NCBI GenBank assembly: GCA_020852965.1
Contig: JADYZV010000003.1
Location: 1-64,000 of the forward strand
Source of the DNA: Pirellulaceae bacterium
GTDB taxonomy: Bacteria; Planctomycetota; Planctomycetia; Pirellulales; Pirellulaceae
Direction: 5' to 3'
Length of the DNA: 64,000 bases
A model generated the notes under the pieces. That model saw only the letters and a program-made list of their open reading frames with translations. It had not been told where the DNA came from and ran no database searches. Positions 52,279-62,257 of this stretch are shown here, piece after piece. Made by a program: the position numbers and the translations under genes. The first letter of the stretch is position 1. Each line of letters starts with the position of its first letter.

Positions 52279-53940
52279 CTAGCTGCGAGCCGATTCGGTT
52301 TCGATCGTGGCCGGATCGAGGCCATCGACAAAGCTCATCAGGGCTTTATTGCGGTAAGGCTGTTGCAGTTTGCGAACTGCCTTGCTTTCGATCTGACGCA
52401 CTCTTTCACGAGTTACCGAGAAGATGCGTCCGACTTCTTCGAGCGTATATGCGTAGCCGTCGGCCAGGCCGTAACGCAGGCGAAGAATTTCACGCTCGCG
52501 GTAATTGAGCGTTTGCATTGCTTCATCTATGTGATGCTTGAGCGATTCTTGGTTGGCATCAAACAATGGGTCGATGTCACGGTGATCTTCGAGGAATTCG
52601 CCAAAGTAGCTGTCCTCATGATCGCCCACCGGTTGGTCGAGCGACAGCGGTTGACGAGACATCTTGATGATGACTCGAGTATCTTCGATCGACAGTCCCG
52701 CCTTTTCAGCAGTTTCTTCGACCGACGGCTCGCGACCCAAGTCTTGCACCAGTTGTCGAGTCACCAAGCGGACTTTGGTCATGGTATCGATCATATGAAC
52801 CGGTACTCGTATCGTACGACTTTGATCGGCGATGGCTCGCGTGATCGCTTGGCGAATCCACCAAGTGGCATAAGTCGAGAATTTGAAACCACGTTCCGAT
52901 TCAAACTTATCGACGGCTCGCATCAGCCCCGTATTGCCTTCTTGGATCAGATCCAAGAAGCTCAAGCCACGATTGCGGTATTTTTTGGCAATCGAAACCA
53001 CCAACCGCAGATTTCCTGCACTCAAGTCTCGCTTGGCTGCATCGTACTCGACACGGTACTCAGCTACGCGTTGAACTCGACGCCGAAGCGTACTGGGACT
53101 CTCGTAGGTGATTCGCATCAGGTATCGCAGCTCTTCGAGCAGTTGTTCGTGCGAGTGACCGTCGACATATCCCGATTCGCGTGCCACTTCAATCTGCTGC
53201 TTGAGGGTCCGCATGCGAGTGTCGATACTCTCCAGCTTCTCGAATAGCGGCTCGAGACGGTTGGTGCGAAGATTCATTTCTTCAACCAAACGAACGGCAC
53301 GGTTGCGACGGCGAGTCAGACGCTTCCAAGCGTCCCGTCGCGTCTGACGATCGAGCTTGCGGTTGATCGCCATGAAATAGTCATGATGATTGAGAATTAG
53401 CAAATGACGTAGCGTATTGATGTTCGGGACGATACGTTTCATGATCGCCTTCTTCTCTGCCGCGTTGGTCACGCTGACTTCAATCGTTCGATCCAAACGC
53501 AGCTTGCTATCGCGAACCTGCTCCAACAGTTTACAAGCTCCATGCAGCATGAAGTCCGTTGCCAACAACCAGTGGCGGTACTTGCTGCGAGTGCGGGCGA
53601 TAAGCTGGGCTGACTCCAATTCCTCGCCGCGAGTCAACAATGGGATCTGCCCCATCTGCATCAGGTACATCCGGACTGGATCGTCCGTGCTCTCCACCTC
53701 GTCCTTGAGCTCCTCCAAATCCCCCCCTTCGATCAGCTCGCTATCGAGCTCGTCACTCTCGTCGTCATCGTCATCTTCGTCCTCATCGTCGTCATCCAGT
53801 TCGCTTGTCAGTTCATCAGCCGACCCGCTATCGTCCGCAAAGCGACGGGACGTTGTATTGCGATTGCGAGCCTCCGCAACGTCGAAATCAGCGTCGAAGC
53901 TATCGTCCAAACCTGTGTGATCTCGGAAACCCTTTTTCAT
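52279..53940 (-). CDS. sigA: primary RNA polymerase sigma factor (RpoD/SigA)
   Basis: 553 residues. A long acidic Asp/Glu N-terminal segment (about 30-80) precedes region 1.2 ([12 protein letters not shown]), region 2 with [13 protein letters not shown] and the -10 recognition helix [12 protein letters not shown], region 3, and region 4 with the -35 helix-turn-helix [19 protein letters not shown] charged insertion lies between regions 1.2 and 2, as in RpoD. It directs housekeeping transcription. ATG 53940 has GAGAGGG upstream; an earlier ATG at 53982 is possible. Confidence 0.95.
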   Translation of the reverse strand: MKKGFRDHTGLDDSFDADFDVAEARNRNTTSRRFADDSGSADELTSELDDDDEDEDDDDDESDELDSELIEGGDLEELKDEVESTDDPVRMYLMQMGQIPLLTRGEELESAQLIARTRSKYRHWLLATDFMLHGACKLLEQVRDSKLRLDRTIEVSVTNAAEKKAIMKRIVPNINTLRHLLILNHHDYFMAINRKLDRQTRRDAWKRLTRRRNRAVRLVEEMNLRTNRLEPLFEKLESIDTRMRTLKQQIEVARESGYVDGHSHEQLLEELRYLMRITYESPSTLRRRVQRVAEYRVEYDAAKRDLSAGNLRLVVSIAKKYRNRGLSFLDLIQEGNTGLMRAVDKFESERGFKFSTYATWWIRQAITRAIADQSRTIRVPVHMIDTMTKVRLVTRQLVQDLGREPSVEETAEKAGLSIEDTRVIIKMSRQPLSLDQPVGDHEDSYFGEFLEDHRDIDPLFDANQESLKHHIDEAMQTLNYREREILRLRYGLADGYAYTLEEVGRIFSVTRERVRQIESKAVRKLQQPYRNKALMSFVDGLDPATIETESARS

Positions 53941-54317
53941 CGGAAACCCTCTCGGATGCGTGGACTCGAAGCGATCGAACAACCAATCTCAAACTCGGTG
54001 GCTCGTTACGGAACGAGAGGTTTAGAAAGCACAGGGGGTGCCAGAAGGAAAAAAGGCCGACGAAAATCTACCGTAAAGCGTTTAGGGGAAAGAACTTATG
54101 GCGTTTCGGCGCATTGGGGCCGAACTGGATCATGTTGCCCAAACGCTACACCTTAGACGCACTTCGCCTCAAGATGTTTCCCAAATTCAACACGATTTAA
54201 CTAGAAATTTGCTCGGGAAGTGATTACCCGCCACATCGTAGTTTCCGTCGCCAGCCGATAGAGTTCTGGCATCCGGCGACAACCGCTACGCGAGGACGGA
54301 AGTTTTGTGGCTGCCCA
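53941..54317. other. intergenic region upstream of sigA
   Basis: It should contain the sigA promoters on the minus strand. I see an A/T-rich stretch (about 54180-54215) but no clear -10/-35 pair, and no repeat or gene. Confidence 0.45.
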
Positions 54318-54857
54318 CTACTCACTGCGGAACCCCACTCCGACATCAAAATGTTCGTAGTCGTTCACCAGCCAACGATCGTGGTCCTCGACGAAATACG
54401 CTTTGACGAACCGCGGAAGCCGAGCATCCTGCCCGTTCGCTGCTAAATCAACCATCACATGAAACTCTGCGACCGCCGTGGCGGGTGTGCTCCTGCGATT
54501 GACCAAAATCGATTTGAGCCGAGTCATACGGGCTTCCCGAAACGTGTACTTAGGCAATTCCTGCTTGGCACGAGCCATTCCCTCCGTCGCGTTGGCGTAG
54601 ATGAAACCGATAACGCGTTTCAAGTCGTTGGCCTCAACAGCTTCGGCGACTTCGTTAATCGTCCTGTGAATCTTCTCCCGATCGGTCTCGACGCGTACGG
54701 AGACGACGACCAGGACCACCGTTAAGACGATGGCGGCGACGGCAGTTAGCCACGCCACTCGTGCACCGGTCTGAATCCATAGAAAGCCGGCTACGACTGC
54801 CACGAACAGGCCGCAGACGCTAATCCAAAGTGGGTTCTCGAAAAGGAACTGTTGCAT
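54318..54857 (-). CDS. membrane protein with NTF2-like domain
   Basis: 179 residues. Two membrane helices lie close together (about 10-28 and 34-53) and are followed by a soluble domain with I-N-E-V-A-E-A-V-E-A-N-D-L-K-R-V-I-G-F-I-Y-A-N-A and a C-terminal R-W-L-V-N-D-Y-E-H-F, which resemble the alpha/beta barrel of NTF2/SnoaL-like proteins. Both ends may lie on the same side. Function unknown. It is divergent from the TIM-barrel isomerase gene, with about 140 bases between. Confidence 0.78.
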   Translation of the reverse strand: MQQFLFENPLWISVCGLFVAVVAGFLWIQTGARVAWLTAVAAIVLTVVLVVVSVRVETDREKIHRTINEVAEAVEANDLKRVIGFIYANATEGMARAKQELPKYTFREARMTRLKSILVNRRSTPATAVAEFHVMVDLAANGQDARLPRFVKAYFVEDHDRWLVNDYEHFDVGVGFRSE

Positions 54858-54996
54858 TGTCCGACTCCGCTTGGCGCTGTGAATCTACCGGTAGGGGAGT
54901 TTCGCTCGGCTCCCCTTTAGACATACAATACCATTTCCTAATTTGCGAATCACGAGCAAACCTCAGTCCAACTTGCGAACTATTACGGAGACAATC

Positions 54997-55842
54997 ATGG
55001 CAGACTGGCCCATCGGAGTATTCACCAGCATTGATGCTGGTCTGGGAGTAAAACTCGAAGTGGTGCAAGAACTGGGCATACCGACATTGCAACTGCACGC
55101 ACCTCACCGCTCGACGCGCACCCCATCAGCGGCTGAACAGTTTGTCGAGCGACTCGATCAGTTGAACATCGAATTGACCGCCGTCTTTGGTGGATTCGAA
55201 GGGGAGAGTTATGCCGATATCCCAACCGTCTCGCGTACCGTCGGGTTGGTCCCGCCGGAAACGCGCGCCGAGCGACTACGTGAAATGTTTGAAATCAGCG
55301 ACTTTGCTCGACTGCTGGGCTGCGACGTGATCGCTCTACACTTGGGATTTGTCCCGCACGATCGGTCGCTGCCACTCTACGAAGAGGTGCTGCAGGTAAC
55401 ACGACAATTGTGCAAGCACGCCTCGCAGAACGATCAGGCTTTGCATTTGGAAACCGGACAAGAAACAGGTGAAGCGCTATTGGCCTTCATCGCCGATTCA
55501 GAATGTGACAATTTGTTTGTTAACTTCGATCCCGCCAACATGATCCTATATGGCACCGGAGACCCCATCGAGACTTTGAAGCAGATCGGCAGCTATGTCC
55601 GTAGTGTACATTGCAAAGACGCCCTGGCGAGCGATCAGCCCGGTGTTACCTGGGGCCGCGAAATGCCCCTCGGCGAAGGACAAGTCGACATGGAGCTCTA
55701 CTTGCAAACCCTCAAAGAGATAGGCTACCTAGGCCCGCTAACCATCGAACGTGAAATCCCTCAAGAGCCAGCACGCCAAAAGCAAGAAATCGAACACGCT
55801 GCCAGTCTACTGACCAAACTCAAAAAGAAATTGTTAGCCTAG
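54997..55842 (+). CDS. sugar phosphate isomerase/epimerase-like TIM barrel
   Basis: 281 residues of the AP-endonuclease-2/xylose-isomerase-like superfamily. The metal-ligand pattern is visible as L-H-L-G (first His region), H-L-E-T-G-Q-E (Glu), N-F-D-P-A-N (Asp), V-H-C-K-D (His) and I-E-R-E (Glu). Such proteins isomerise or epimerise sugars or related acids; the substrate is not evident. I take ATG 54997, which follows GGAGAC; the frame begins 18 codons earlier. It is 45 bases before the ECF sigma gene, on the same strand. Confidence 0.88.
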   Translation: MADWPIGVFTSIDAGLGVKLEVVQELGIPTLQLHAPHRSTRTPSAAEQFVERLDQLNIELTAVFGGFEGESYADIPTVSRTVGLVPPETRAERLREMFEISDFARLLGCDVIALHLGFVPHDRSLPLYEEVLQVTRQLCKHASQNDQALHLETGQETGEALLAFIADSECDNLFVNFDPANMILYGTGDPIETLKQIGSYVRSVHCKDALASDQPGVTWGREMPLGEGQVDMELYLQTLKEIGYLGPLTIEREIPQEPARQKQEIEHAASLLTKLKKKLLA

Positions 55843-55887
55843 GGCTCTGCCCACTCTAAAATCAAAAATGGATGAAGCACTAGCTGC

Positions 55888-56523
55888 ATGTCTCACTCGA
55901 TTTGGCCCGAAGGTGATAAGACGCAAGAGTTGCTCGCCGGTGCACGGGTTGGCGATCCCATCGCAATCGATCGCCTGCTGGACCGGCACCGCGATTCGCT
56001 AAGACGCATGATCGCCATGCGGCTCGATCAAAAAATCAAGCGCCGCATCGACGTCAGCGACGTTGTGCAGGACGTCCTGGTCGAAGTCAATCGACGCCTG
56101 CAGGACTACTTGTCCAACCCGGTGATGGCCTTTCATCTATGGGTTCGCCAGATCGCCAAAGATCGCATCATCGACGCCCACCGCCGGCATCGCGCTTCCG
56201 GGAAGCGCAGTGTAGATCGCGAGCAGCCGCTGGCGCAAGCTACTGCTCCCGATCAGTCGACCATCGAGCTCGCAGCGCAATTGCGAGATCCAGAACTCAC
56301 GCCCGCCGCAGCGGCCGTGCAACACGAGCTGGCACTTCACATCCAAGCCGCGATCGAGTTGTTGGACGAGCGTGATCGCGACATCATCTTGATGCGCCAC
56401 TACGAACAATTGTCCAATCAAGAGATCGCAACCGCTCTGGAAATTACAGAGCCCGCAGCCAGTATGCGCTATCTACGCGCCTTGAAGCGTTTACGAGGCA
56501 AGCTCGATGCAACCGATCACTAA
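55888..56523 (+). CDS. ECF-like sigma factor paired with a Ser/Thr kinase
   Basis: 211 residues. Sigma region 2 (R-R-I-D-V-S-D-V-V-Q-D-V-L-V-E-V-N and the F-H-L-W-V-R-Q-I-A segment) and region 4 (D-I-I-L-M-R-H-Y-E-Q-L-S-N-Q-E-I-A-T-A) are present, with no region 1 or 3: an ECF-type architecture. Family knowledge: planctomycetes carry ECF groups encoded next to Hanks kinases, and the pairing here fits. The kinase gene starts 17 bases downstream. Activation by phosphorylation instead of an anti-sigma factor is likely but inferred. No anti-sigma gene is seen. Confidence 0.9.
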   Translation: MSHSIWPEGDKTQELLAGARVGDPIAIDRLLDRHRDSLRRMIAMRLDQKIKRRIDVSDVVQDVLVEVNRRLQDYLSNPVMAFHLWVRQIAKDRIIDAHRRHRASGKRSVDREQPLAQATAPDQSTIELAAQLRDPELTPAAAAVQHELALHIQAAIELLDERDRDIILMRHYEQLSNQEIATALEITEPAASMRYLRALKRLRGKLDATDH

Positions 56524-56540
56524 GCAGGTCCGCTTCCCCC

Positions 56541-58250
56541 ATGCCGCCCAACCGTAGTCCGCACAACTTGGATTCCAGTACGGACGCTCCCCACGATCCT
56601 CACGAAGCCGTATTGGCGCGATTGGTAGGCGAATTGGCCGATCGCCTGCAAGACGGAGAGGCGCTGTCGCTCTCCGAGGTATGTGCGGCTCATCCTGAGT
56701 TTCGCGACGATCTAACGCTATTGTGGGGAACGCTGGTGGTCACCGATGCCGCCGCTGCCACCGCCCGCAGATCTGCAAGTGGACATCCAGCCAGCCAGTC
56801 GTTGACTATTCGCCAGGACGCTACCAGCCTCTTAGACGGCAGGCTGCCAATTGAAATTGGTGACTATCGCTTGCTGGAAGTCATTGGGCGCGGTGGTATG
56901 GGAGTCGTCTATCGCGCACAACAAATCAGCCTCAATCGGGTCGTGGCTGTGAAGATGATCTTAGAGAGTCGTCGACTGGGGGTCGATCATCGACAGCGTT
57001 TTTTTGCCGAGGCCGAAGCAACTGCGAGATTGGAACATCCCTGCATCGTCCCCGTTTTTGAAGTCAGTGAATTTCAAGGACATCCGTTTTTCAGTATGCA
57101 ATTTGTGCAGGGCGAAACTCTGGCCGATCGACTCAAACAGGGCCCCCTGCCGCAACGTACCGCCGCCAAAATCATGGTCGACGTTTGTCGCGCGATCGAT
57201 TATGCACATCGAAAAGGAGTCTTGCACCGCGACCTAAAACCCTCGAATATTATGCTCGACAGTGAGGACCAAGTGCGCGTGACCGACTTCGGCTTAGCCA
57301 AATTGGCCGATTCGAGTGACAATCATTTGACGCGTTCCGGTGCCGTTCTCGGTACCCCGAGTTATATGTCGCCCGAACAAGCCACTGGTCGAACGCAGTT
57401 GCTTGGTCCGCGCTCGGACATCTATTCGCTAGGGACCGTCCTCTATCACTTGCTTACCGGCCGCCCTCCGTTTGTCGCCGACTCACCGATGCAATTGGCG
57501 CTTCAAGTCCTCGAGCACGATCCGCCGCCGCTGCGATTACTCGAACCGAGTATCGATCGCGATCTCGAGATGATCGTGCAGCGCGCAATTCAGAAGCCTC
57601 CCGATTTGCGTTATGCAACGGCAGGTGAGCTGGCCGATGATATCGAGTGTTTTTTGCGTGACGAACCAATACGCGCTCGCAGTGGAAAACTGGGCCAAGT
57701 GGTCGCGCGCTGGATGCGCGAGACCCACCACGCCTCCGTGCTCGAAAATTGGGGACTGCTGTGGATGTGGCACAGTCTGGTACTGCTACTGGTCAGCCTG
57801 GCGACCGAAGTACTGCATTGGTCAGGAGTTACTAGCCGGTTGAGCTACGCCGGCCTATGGATCGTCGGCTTGGGAACTTGGGCAGTTGTGTTTTGGGTGC
57901 TCCGTCGACGGATGGGCCCCGTCACCTTCGTCGAGCGACAGATCGCCCATGTTTGGGGTGCCAGCCTACTCGCCATCGCCGCACTGACACCGCTGGAATG
58001 GCTCATGCAACTCGAACCACTAAAACTATCTCCTATTCTCGGCCTCGTAAGTGCCATGATGTTTTTTATCAAAGCCGGTATTCTCGCAGGTTGGTTCTAT
58101 GTGCAATCTATCAGCCTGCTAATCACTAGTCTTCTAATGGTTCTGTACCCTAGTGTGGCTCACACCCTGTTTGGCTTCGTCTCCGCCGCCTGCTTCTTCA
58201 TCCCCGGCTTGAAATACTATCGACAACGGCGATACTCTGAGGCCCAGTGA
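56541..58250 (+). CDS. membrane Ser/Thr protein kinase, partner of the ECF sigma factor
   Basis: 569 residues. An N-terminal helical region (about 1-100) precedes the Hanks kinase domain (about 103-370): G-R-G-G-M-G, V-A-V-K-M, H-R-D-L-K-P-S-N (about 228), D-F-G-L-A (about 248) and S-P-E-Q. After a short linker come five or six membrane helices (about 405-560), such as L-V-L-L-L-V-S-L-A and I-L-G-L-V-S-A-M-M-F-F-I. The multi-helix membrane domain may sense envelope state. It lies 17 bases after the ECF gene, so the sigma factor is the probable target. A hairpin GTGAAC/GTTCAC spans its stop. Confidence 0.92.
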   Translation: MPPNRSPHNLDSSTDAPHDPHEAVLARLVGELADRLQDGEALSLSEVCAAHPEFRDDLTLLWGTLVVTDAAAATARRSASGHPASQSLTIRQDATSLLDGRLPIEIGDYRLLEVIGRGGMGVVYRAQQISLNRVVAVKMILESRRLGVDHRQRFFAEAEATARLEHPCIVPVFEVSEFQGHPFFSMQFVQGETLADRLKQGPLPQRTAAKIMVDVCRAIDYAHRKGVLHRDLKPSNIMLDSEDQVRVTDFGLAKLADSSDNHLTRSGAVLGTPSYMSPEQATGRTQLLGPRSDIYSLGTVLYHLLTGRPPFVADSPMQLALQVLEHDPPPLRLLEPSIDRDLEMIVQRAIQKPPDLRYATAGELADDIECFLRDEPIRARSGKLGQVVARWMRETHHASVLENWGLLWMWHSLVLLLVSLATEVLHWSGVTSRLSYAGLWIVGLGTWAVVFWVLRRRMGPVTFVERQIAHVWGASLLAIAALTPLEWLMQLEPLKLSPILGLVSAMMFFIKAGILAGWFYVQSISLLITSLLMVLYPSVAHTLFGFVSAACFFIPGLKYYRQRRYSEAQ

Positions 58251-58425
58251 ACTCGAACGCGTTCACACAAACAAACGAGAAAGTGGCCACGTCGATACAT
58301 AGACCTTGATCCCTCCGCTGGGATTTGCTATGTGGTAAGCCCAAACAGCTCGGCTCACCGATTCCAAGACGAAGCCAACATGGCGTCAATTGGGGATACT
58401 GGTGCAATTCGCATAGGGATAAAGC

Positions 58426-59538
58426 GTGATCAGCGTATTGTGGGTATTCGATGCACTCTCACCACAAATGCTTGCCCTGGCAGCCGAGGTGGACCGTCAG
58501 CCCGATATCGAATTGCAGATTATCGCTCCGCATCCTCTACCGACGGAACTGTCGCATCTTAGCGGTCCAGTCATTGCCTGTCGAAATAAAATTGATTTTC
58601 GTGCGATGTGGCAAATCCGCTGCCAGCTTGCGGAAAACTCCTTTGACATCGCTCATGCCTACACCAGCCGTAACATGGCCAACCTGGCTTGGGCCTGCCT
58701 GGGCCTGCGCAACGCACCGCAATTAATTGGGTACCGCGGCACGATCGATCGACTTAGCCGTCTCGACCCAGCCAACTGGCTCACGTTTTATCATCCGCGT
58801 TTTGCCGTGATCAATTGCGTCTGCCACGCCACGCATGCTGCCCTGTCGAAGTCTGGTTTGCCGCAAAGAAAATTGGAAACGGTTTGGGAAGGTTGTGCCC
58901 CACAGACTTTGAACATTCGCAACCGGCAGGTTTTTGCGGAATTTGATATTCCGCCTGATGCCTTCGTGATTGGAACCGTCGCCAACGCGCGACCAGTGAA
59001 AGGAATCGATATCCTGTTGCGTTCAGCGATCGAGCTGGTAGGGGAGATCGACGTCTATTGGATGGTCGTCGGCGCGATTATCGATCCCGTCGTGGCAAAA
59101 CTCGCTCAGGACCCTCGATTGAAAGGGCGCGTCAAATTGATCGGTTCGCAACCCAGCGGTGGAGGCTTCTGCGGATTGTTTGATCTCTACGTCGCCCCAA
59201 GTCGCAAGGAGGGGTTGAGCATGGGAATCATGGAGGCCATGTCTCAAGGAAGCTGCCCTATCGTGACCAACGTCGGTGGCAATCGCGAATTGATTCGCCA
59301 TCAAGTCGACGGCATCGTCATTCCTCCCAATGACCCTCAAGCATTGAGTGAGGCCATACGTGTTCTATGGAGCGCCCCCGAAAAAAGAGCCTCGTACGCA
59401 GACTCGGCACAACACCGCGCCGCCGATACCTTTAGTATCCAAGCGTGGGCCAGTCGACTATGCAACGTCTATCGACGCCTAGCCGGCGTCGCCGCCAAAG
59501 CTGATTTGTCCCCCGCCACTTCGCGCCAAGTTGCTTAG
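58426..59538 (+). CDS. GT4-type glycosyltransferase
   Basis: 370 residues with GTG start and AGGGA upstream. The GT-B fold is seen from V-I-S-V-L-W-V at the N-terminus, the G-Y-R-G-T-I-D segment, and the C-terminal E-x7-E region A-P-S-R-K-E-G-L-S-M-G-I-M-E-A-M with G-G-N-R-E-L-I. It transfers a sugar from a nucleotide donor, likely to a lipid-linked or exopolysaccharide acceptor; the exact reaction cannot be stated. No polysaccharide cluster surrounds it. The preceding 175 bases contain no gene. Confidence 0.88.
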   Translation: MISVLWVFDALSPQMLALAAEVDRQPDIELQIIAPHPLPTELSHLSGPVIACRNKIDFRAMWQIRCQLAENSFDIAHAYTSRNMANLAWACLGLRNAPQLIGYRGTIDRLSRLDPANWLTFYHPRFAVINCVCHATHAALSKSGLPQRKLETVWEGCAPQTLNIRNRQVFAEFDIPPDAFVIGTVANARPVKGIDILLRSAIELVGEIDVYWMVVGAIIDPVVAKLAQDPRLKGRVKLIGSQPSGGGFCGLFDLYVAPSRKEGLSMGIMEAMSQGSCPIVTNVGGNRELIRHQVDGIVIPPNDPQALSEAIRVLWSAPEKRASYADSAQHRAADTFSIQAWASRLCNVYRRLAGVAAKADLSPATSRQVA

Positions 59539-59551
59539 TCGAACTAAAGAA

Positions 59552-59576
59552 AACGAGAAGCGCGACACTTCTCGTT
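59552..59576 (-). terminator. rho-independent terminator between convergent genes
   Basis: AACGAGAAG/CTTCTCGTT, perfect 9-bp stem with a 7-base loop. On the minus strand it is followed by TTCTTTAG, so it probably ends the NMT1-like gene transcript. Confidence 0.6.
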
Positions 59577-59616
59577 AAACCTGGCTTATCCATGCGCAGG
59601 GAATCTACGCCACAAG

Positions 59617-59735
59617 ATACCCTCCCGCTTGCGGGCTGGAGTGCTTCCTGCTGGCTCCTCGGTTGTGGCGTTAATCCAATCTCCAAGGTACCTTCGCTTG
59701 CGGTAGGGTCGGGCTATCAGGCCCGGGGAGGGTAT
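59617..59735. repeat. inverted repeat with ACCCTCCC arms
   Basis: ATACCCTCCC (59617-59626) and GGGAGGGTAT (59726-59735) are perfect 10-bp arms 100 bases apart, with internal GC-rich stems (GGGCTATCAGGCCC). Related to the palindromes at 40211-40251. No gene in it. Confidence 0.45.
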
Positions 59736-59799
59736 GAGCTACGCCCCCGTCGCCCGACTACTCAATTCACCGTAGCCACAATCGCCAGACGATGGAATT

Positions 59800-60837
59800 C
59801 TATTGATTCCCTGACCGCTCCAAGAATTCTGCGTTGAAAACGTCGCTCGCATGAACTTTTTTTGCGTCGATTAGTTGGAGCTGGACCAACTGCCCGACGA
59901 GTTGCTCCCAGCGATCCGCCGACATCTGCCCTACATGGTCCGCCGACATGCCTTCCGGCAGGCATAGCGGCTTGAGCTCCGAAACGCCAAAGGCCAATGC
60001 ATCAGCCGTCAGGCCTTGCGAGTTCTCCTTCAAGATTGCCGCATTGGTTTTCTCCGGTGATTCCAAGTACTGTTGCCAACCTTCGCGGCAAGCGACCACC
60101 ATCCGAGCCACGACATCGCTGTGCGAAGATACATAACCCTCGTCGGCCAGCAAACACGAAGCGTATGGGTTGAACCCCACATCCGACAACATCAGCCCGC
60201 GTACCTCGATTCCTTGTTCGCGCGCCATGAACGGCTCGCTGAACGAATAGGCTTGGATGGCTGTCTTGTCATCGCTCACCAGCTTGGCTACCGAGCCACC
60301 GTAGGGAACCACTTGCACACCTTCCAACAGTCCTGCGGCGCGTAGAAAATCGAGAAACGGACGCCCCACATTGGCTTGCAACACAAATCCACTCAGTTCC
60401 GACAGTTGCGTTGCACCAGAGTCGGCTCGCACCAACACGCACCGTGGCGTATTTTGAAGCGGGGCCATCAATGCAACCACTGGTACCCCTTCATTGCGGA
60501 ACAACAACACATCATCGGCATTTCCAATGGCAAATTGAACGCGGCCCGTCACGAGCTCTTGAGCTACAGGCGCGTTGGGACCACCCGCGCGGATCGTGAC
60601 GTCCAAGCCGTAACGCTCGAAAATCCCCAACACCTTGGCCGCATAAAAGCCGCCGTGCTCAGCCTCCGGATACCAATTGAGCATCAGCGTCACCGGTTGA
60701 AGCCGCGCGCCTTCGGGTGACTCTTGCCGTTTTGCGTCGCAGCCTAGAACTTGAAGCAGCACTACAAATACGGTACACAACCACAGACCTCTCAAAGGAA
60801 TGGAAGAAGTTGTCGCACGCGAGCTTTGGAAGTGCAT
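59800..60837 (-). CDS. NMT1/THI5-like substrate-binding lipoprotein
   Basis: 345 residues. The lipoprotein signal ends L-Q-V-L-G-C. The fold is that of the NMT1/THI5-like periplasmic binding proteins: L-M-L-N-W-Y-P-E-A-E-H-G-G-F-Y-A-A-K, then G-R-V-Q-F-A-I-G-N-A-D-D-V-L and S-F-S-E-P-F-M-A. It should bind a pyrimidine or related small molecule for ABC uptake, but no permease or ATPase gene follows. It may work with a distant transporter or as a sensor. ATG 60837, not the longer frame, gives a good signal peptide. It follows the Gfo/Idh/MocA gene by 89 bases. Confidence 0.85.
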   Translation of the reverse strand: MHFQSSRATTSSIPLRGLWLCTVFVVLLQVLGCDAKRQESPEGARLQPVTLMLNWYPEAEHGGFYAAKVLGIFERYGLDVTIRAGGPNAPVAQELVTGRVQFAIGNADDVLLFRNEGVPVVALMAPLQNTPRCVLVRADSGATQLSELSGFVLQANVGRPFLDFLRAAGLLEGVQVVPYGGSVAKLVSDDKTAIQAYSFSEPFMAREQGIEVRGLMLSDVGFNPYASCLLADEGYVSSHSDVVARMVVACREGWQQYLESPEKTNAAILKENSQGLTADALAFGVSELKPLCLPEGMSADHVGQMSADRWEQLVGQLVQLQLIDAKKVHASDVFNAEFLERSGNQ

Positions 60838-60926
60838 TCGAAGCAGACCGTTCTTGAAGGTGTGGAGACTACCGCAAAACTCTACATTGACAGAATACAA
60901 ACTACCGAAAATCCGTTAAGACTCGA

Positions 60927-62123
60927 TTACAGCGTGTACTGTGGGATTTTCAACAGCTCACCATCCTTGAGCGCCGACTGGTGCGAAACGATGCCTGCCA
61001 CGGTCATGTTGAGTGCTTGCGCGATGTCGACCAGTGGCGTTCGCTCTTCGAGTATCGACTGTACGAATTCACTCATGAGCTGGCCATGCGATCCACCGTG
61101 GCCGCCCGCTTCGACCCCTGGTGGCAACGCTGGCCGATGGACGGCTGGAAGTTGGTCCGCGTTCATTCCTTCGAATCGACCGTAAAAACTCCCCTTTTGT
61201 CCACGTATCCGCCCCTTCTCGCCATGATCCCCCGGCGAGTCCCAACTGACCGCCATCCGCGCCATTCCACCTTCACTGGTACGCAATAAGGCTATTTCCG
61301 TTCCAAACGGATTCTTGTACCGGTTCTTGGACGGGCTGAGAAGCGGCTTAATACTCGGCATTCCCATGCACGATACTTCGGTAAAACTCCCTCCCGTGAC
61401 ACCCGTATAATAGGCGTTCGAGTGGGTGGGATACCACTGCGGTGGAAGTCCGATCCGCCAGCCCTTGTACGAATCGATTTGCTCGACCGAGTCGTGATAG
61501 TACTCACCCTCCGAGTAGAGTAACGATCCGAAGATTCCGGCGCGATACAGTTCACGCATCGCGTGTAGGTCTTCATGAAAGTAGGAGGTCTCGAACATCA
61601 TGTAGGTTTTGCCCGTAGCCTTGACCGCTTCCATCAATCGATCGGCATCCTCGATCGATCCGAACGTCGCTGGAACCGCACAGGCAACATGCTTGCCATG
61701 CTGCATCACCTCGATACAGTGCTGAGCGTGGCTGGGAGCGTCGGTAGCAACAAACACCGCTTCAATCTGATCGTCCTTGACGAGCTCCTCTAGCGAAGAA
61801 TACTTCTTGTCGCAACGGCAGGCCTTCGCTAATTGGTCACAACGTTCTGGGAATAAATCGCTGACGGCGACCACATCGACGTTGGGATGATCTTGAAAGC
61901 TGAATGCGGCCCCAAAACGGCACACGCCATAGCCGACAATGCCCACACGGATCTTGCGATCGGAGACCGGCTGCCAATCCCGCGAAGCATTGGGATCACT
62001 GGCTGCCTTCTCGAAGCCTTGAATGACCTTTTCCTGCGCTATTGATGGGTAGCTCAATGAAATAGCCGCCCCAGAGGAACCGAGCAATTGGATAAATGAA
62101 CGTCTTGATGGCAGGTGCAACAT
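60927..62123 (-). CDS. Tat-exported Gfo/Idh/MocA-family oxidoreductase
   Basis: 398 residues. The N-terminus contains R-R-S-F-I-Q followed by a hydrophobic stretch, a Tat signal. The Rossmann domain starts K-I-R-V-G-I-V-G-Y-G-V-C-R-F-G and has A-V-F-V-A-T-D-A-P-S-H-A; the C-terminal domain has E-Y-Y-H-D-S and H-G-G-S-H-G. It is a NAD(P)-dependent sugar or polyol oxidoreductase, probably periplasmic. The substrate is unknown. Exported members of this family are numerous in planctomycetes. It is divergent from the MoxR gene (about 135 bases). Confidence 0.9.
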   Translation of the reverse strand: MLHLPSRRSFIQLLGSSGAAISLSYPSIAQEKVIQGFEKAASDPNASRDWQPVSDRKIRVGIVGYGVCRFGAAFSFQDHPNVDVVAVSDLFPERCDQLAKACRCDKKYSSLEELVKDDQIEAVFVATDAPSHAQHCIEVMQHGKHVACAVPATFGSIEDADRLMEAVKATGKTYMMFETSYFHEDLHAMRELYRAGIFGSLLYSEGEYYHDSVEQIDSYKGWRIGLPPQWYPTHSNAYYTGVTGGSFTEVSCMGMPSIKPLLSPSKNRYKNPFGTEIALLRTSEGGMARMAVSWDSPGDHGEKGRIRGQKGSFYGRFEGMNADQLPAVHRPALPPGVEAGGHGGSHGQLMSEFVQSILEERTPLVDIAQALNMTVAGIVSHQSALKDGELLKIPQYTL

Positions 62124-62257
62124 GGGTAGGCTACTTTCAGGTTAGAAGGGGAGGCGGGATGTCGACCACTCGATTATAGTCGAATTCACATCATTCACTC
62201 AACCGTCTGGCGTTTACATTCGATTCCAGCATAAATCCTGCTTTTCGCGAGCCCGCA

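Noticed and set aside
52363-53247. 294-residue frame opposite sigA
   Set aside because: Antisense shadow of the sigma factor core regions.
53417-53920. Ser-rich frame opposite sigA
   Set aside because: It is the complement of the acidic Asp/Glu stretch of the sigma factor, a shadow of GAT/GAC codons.
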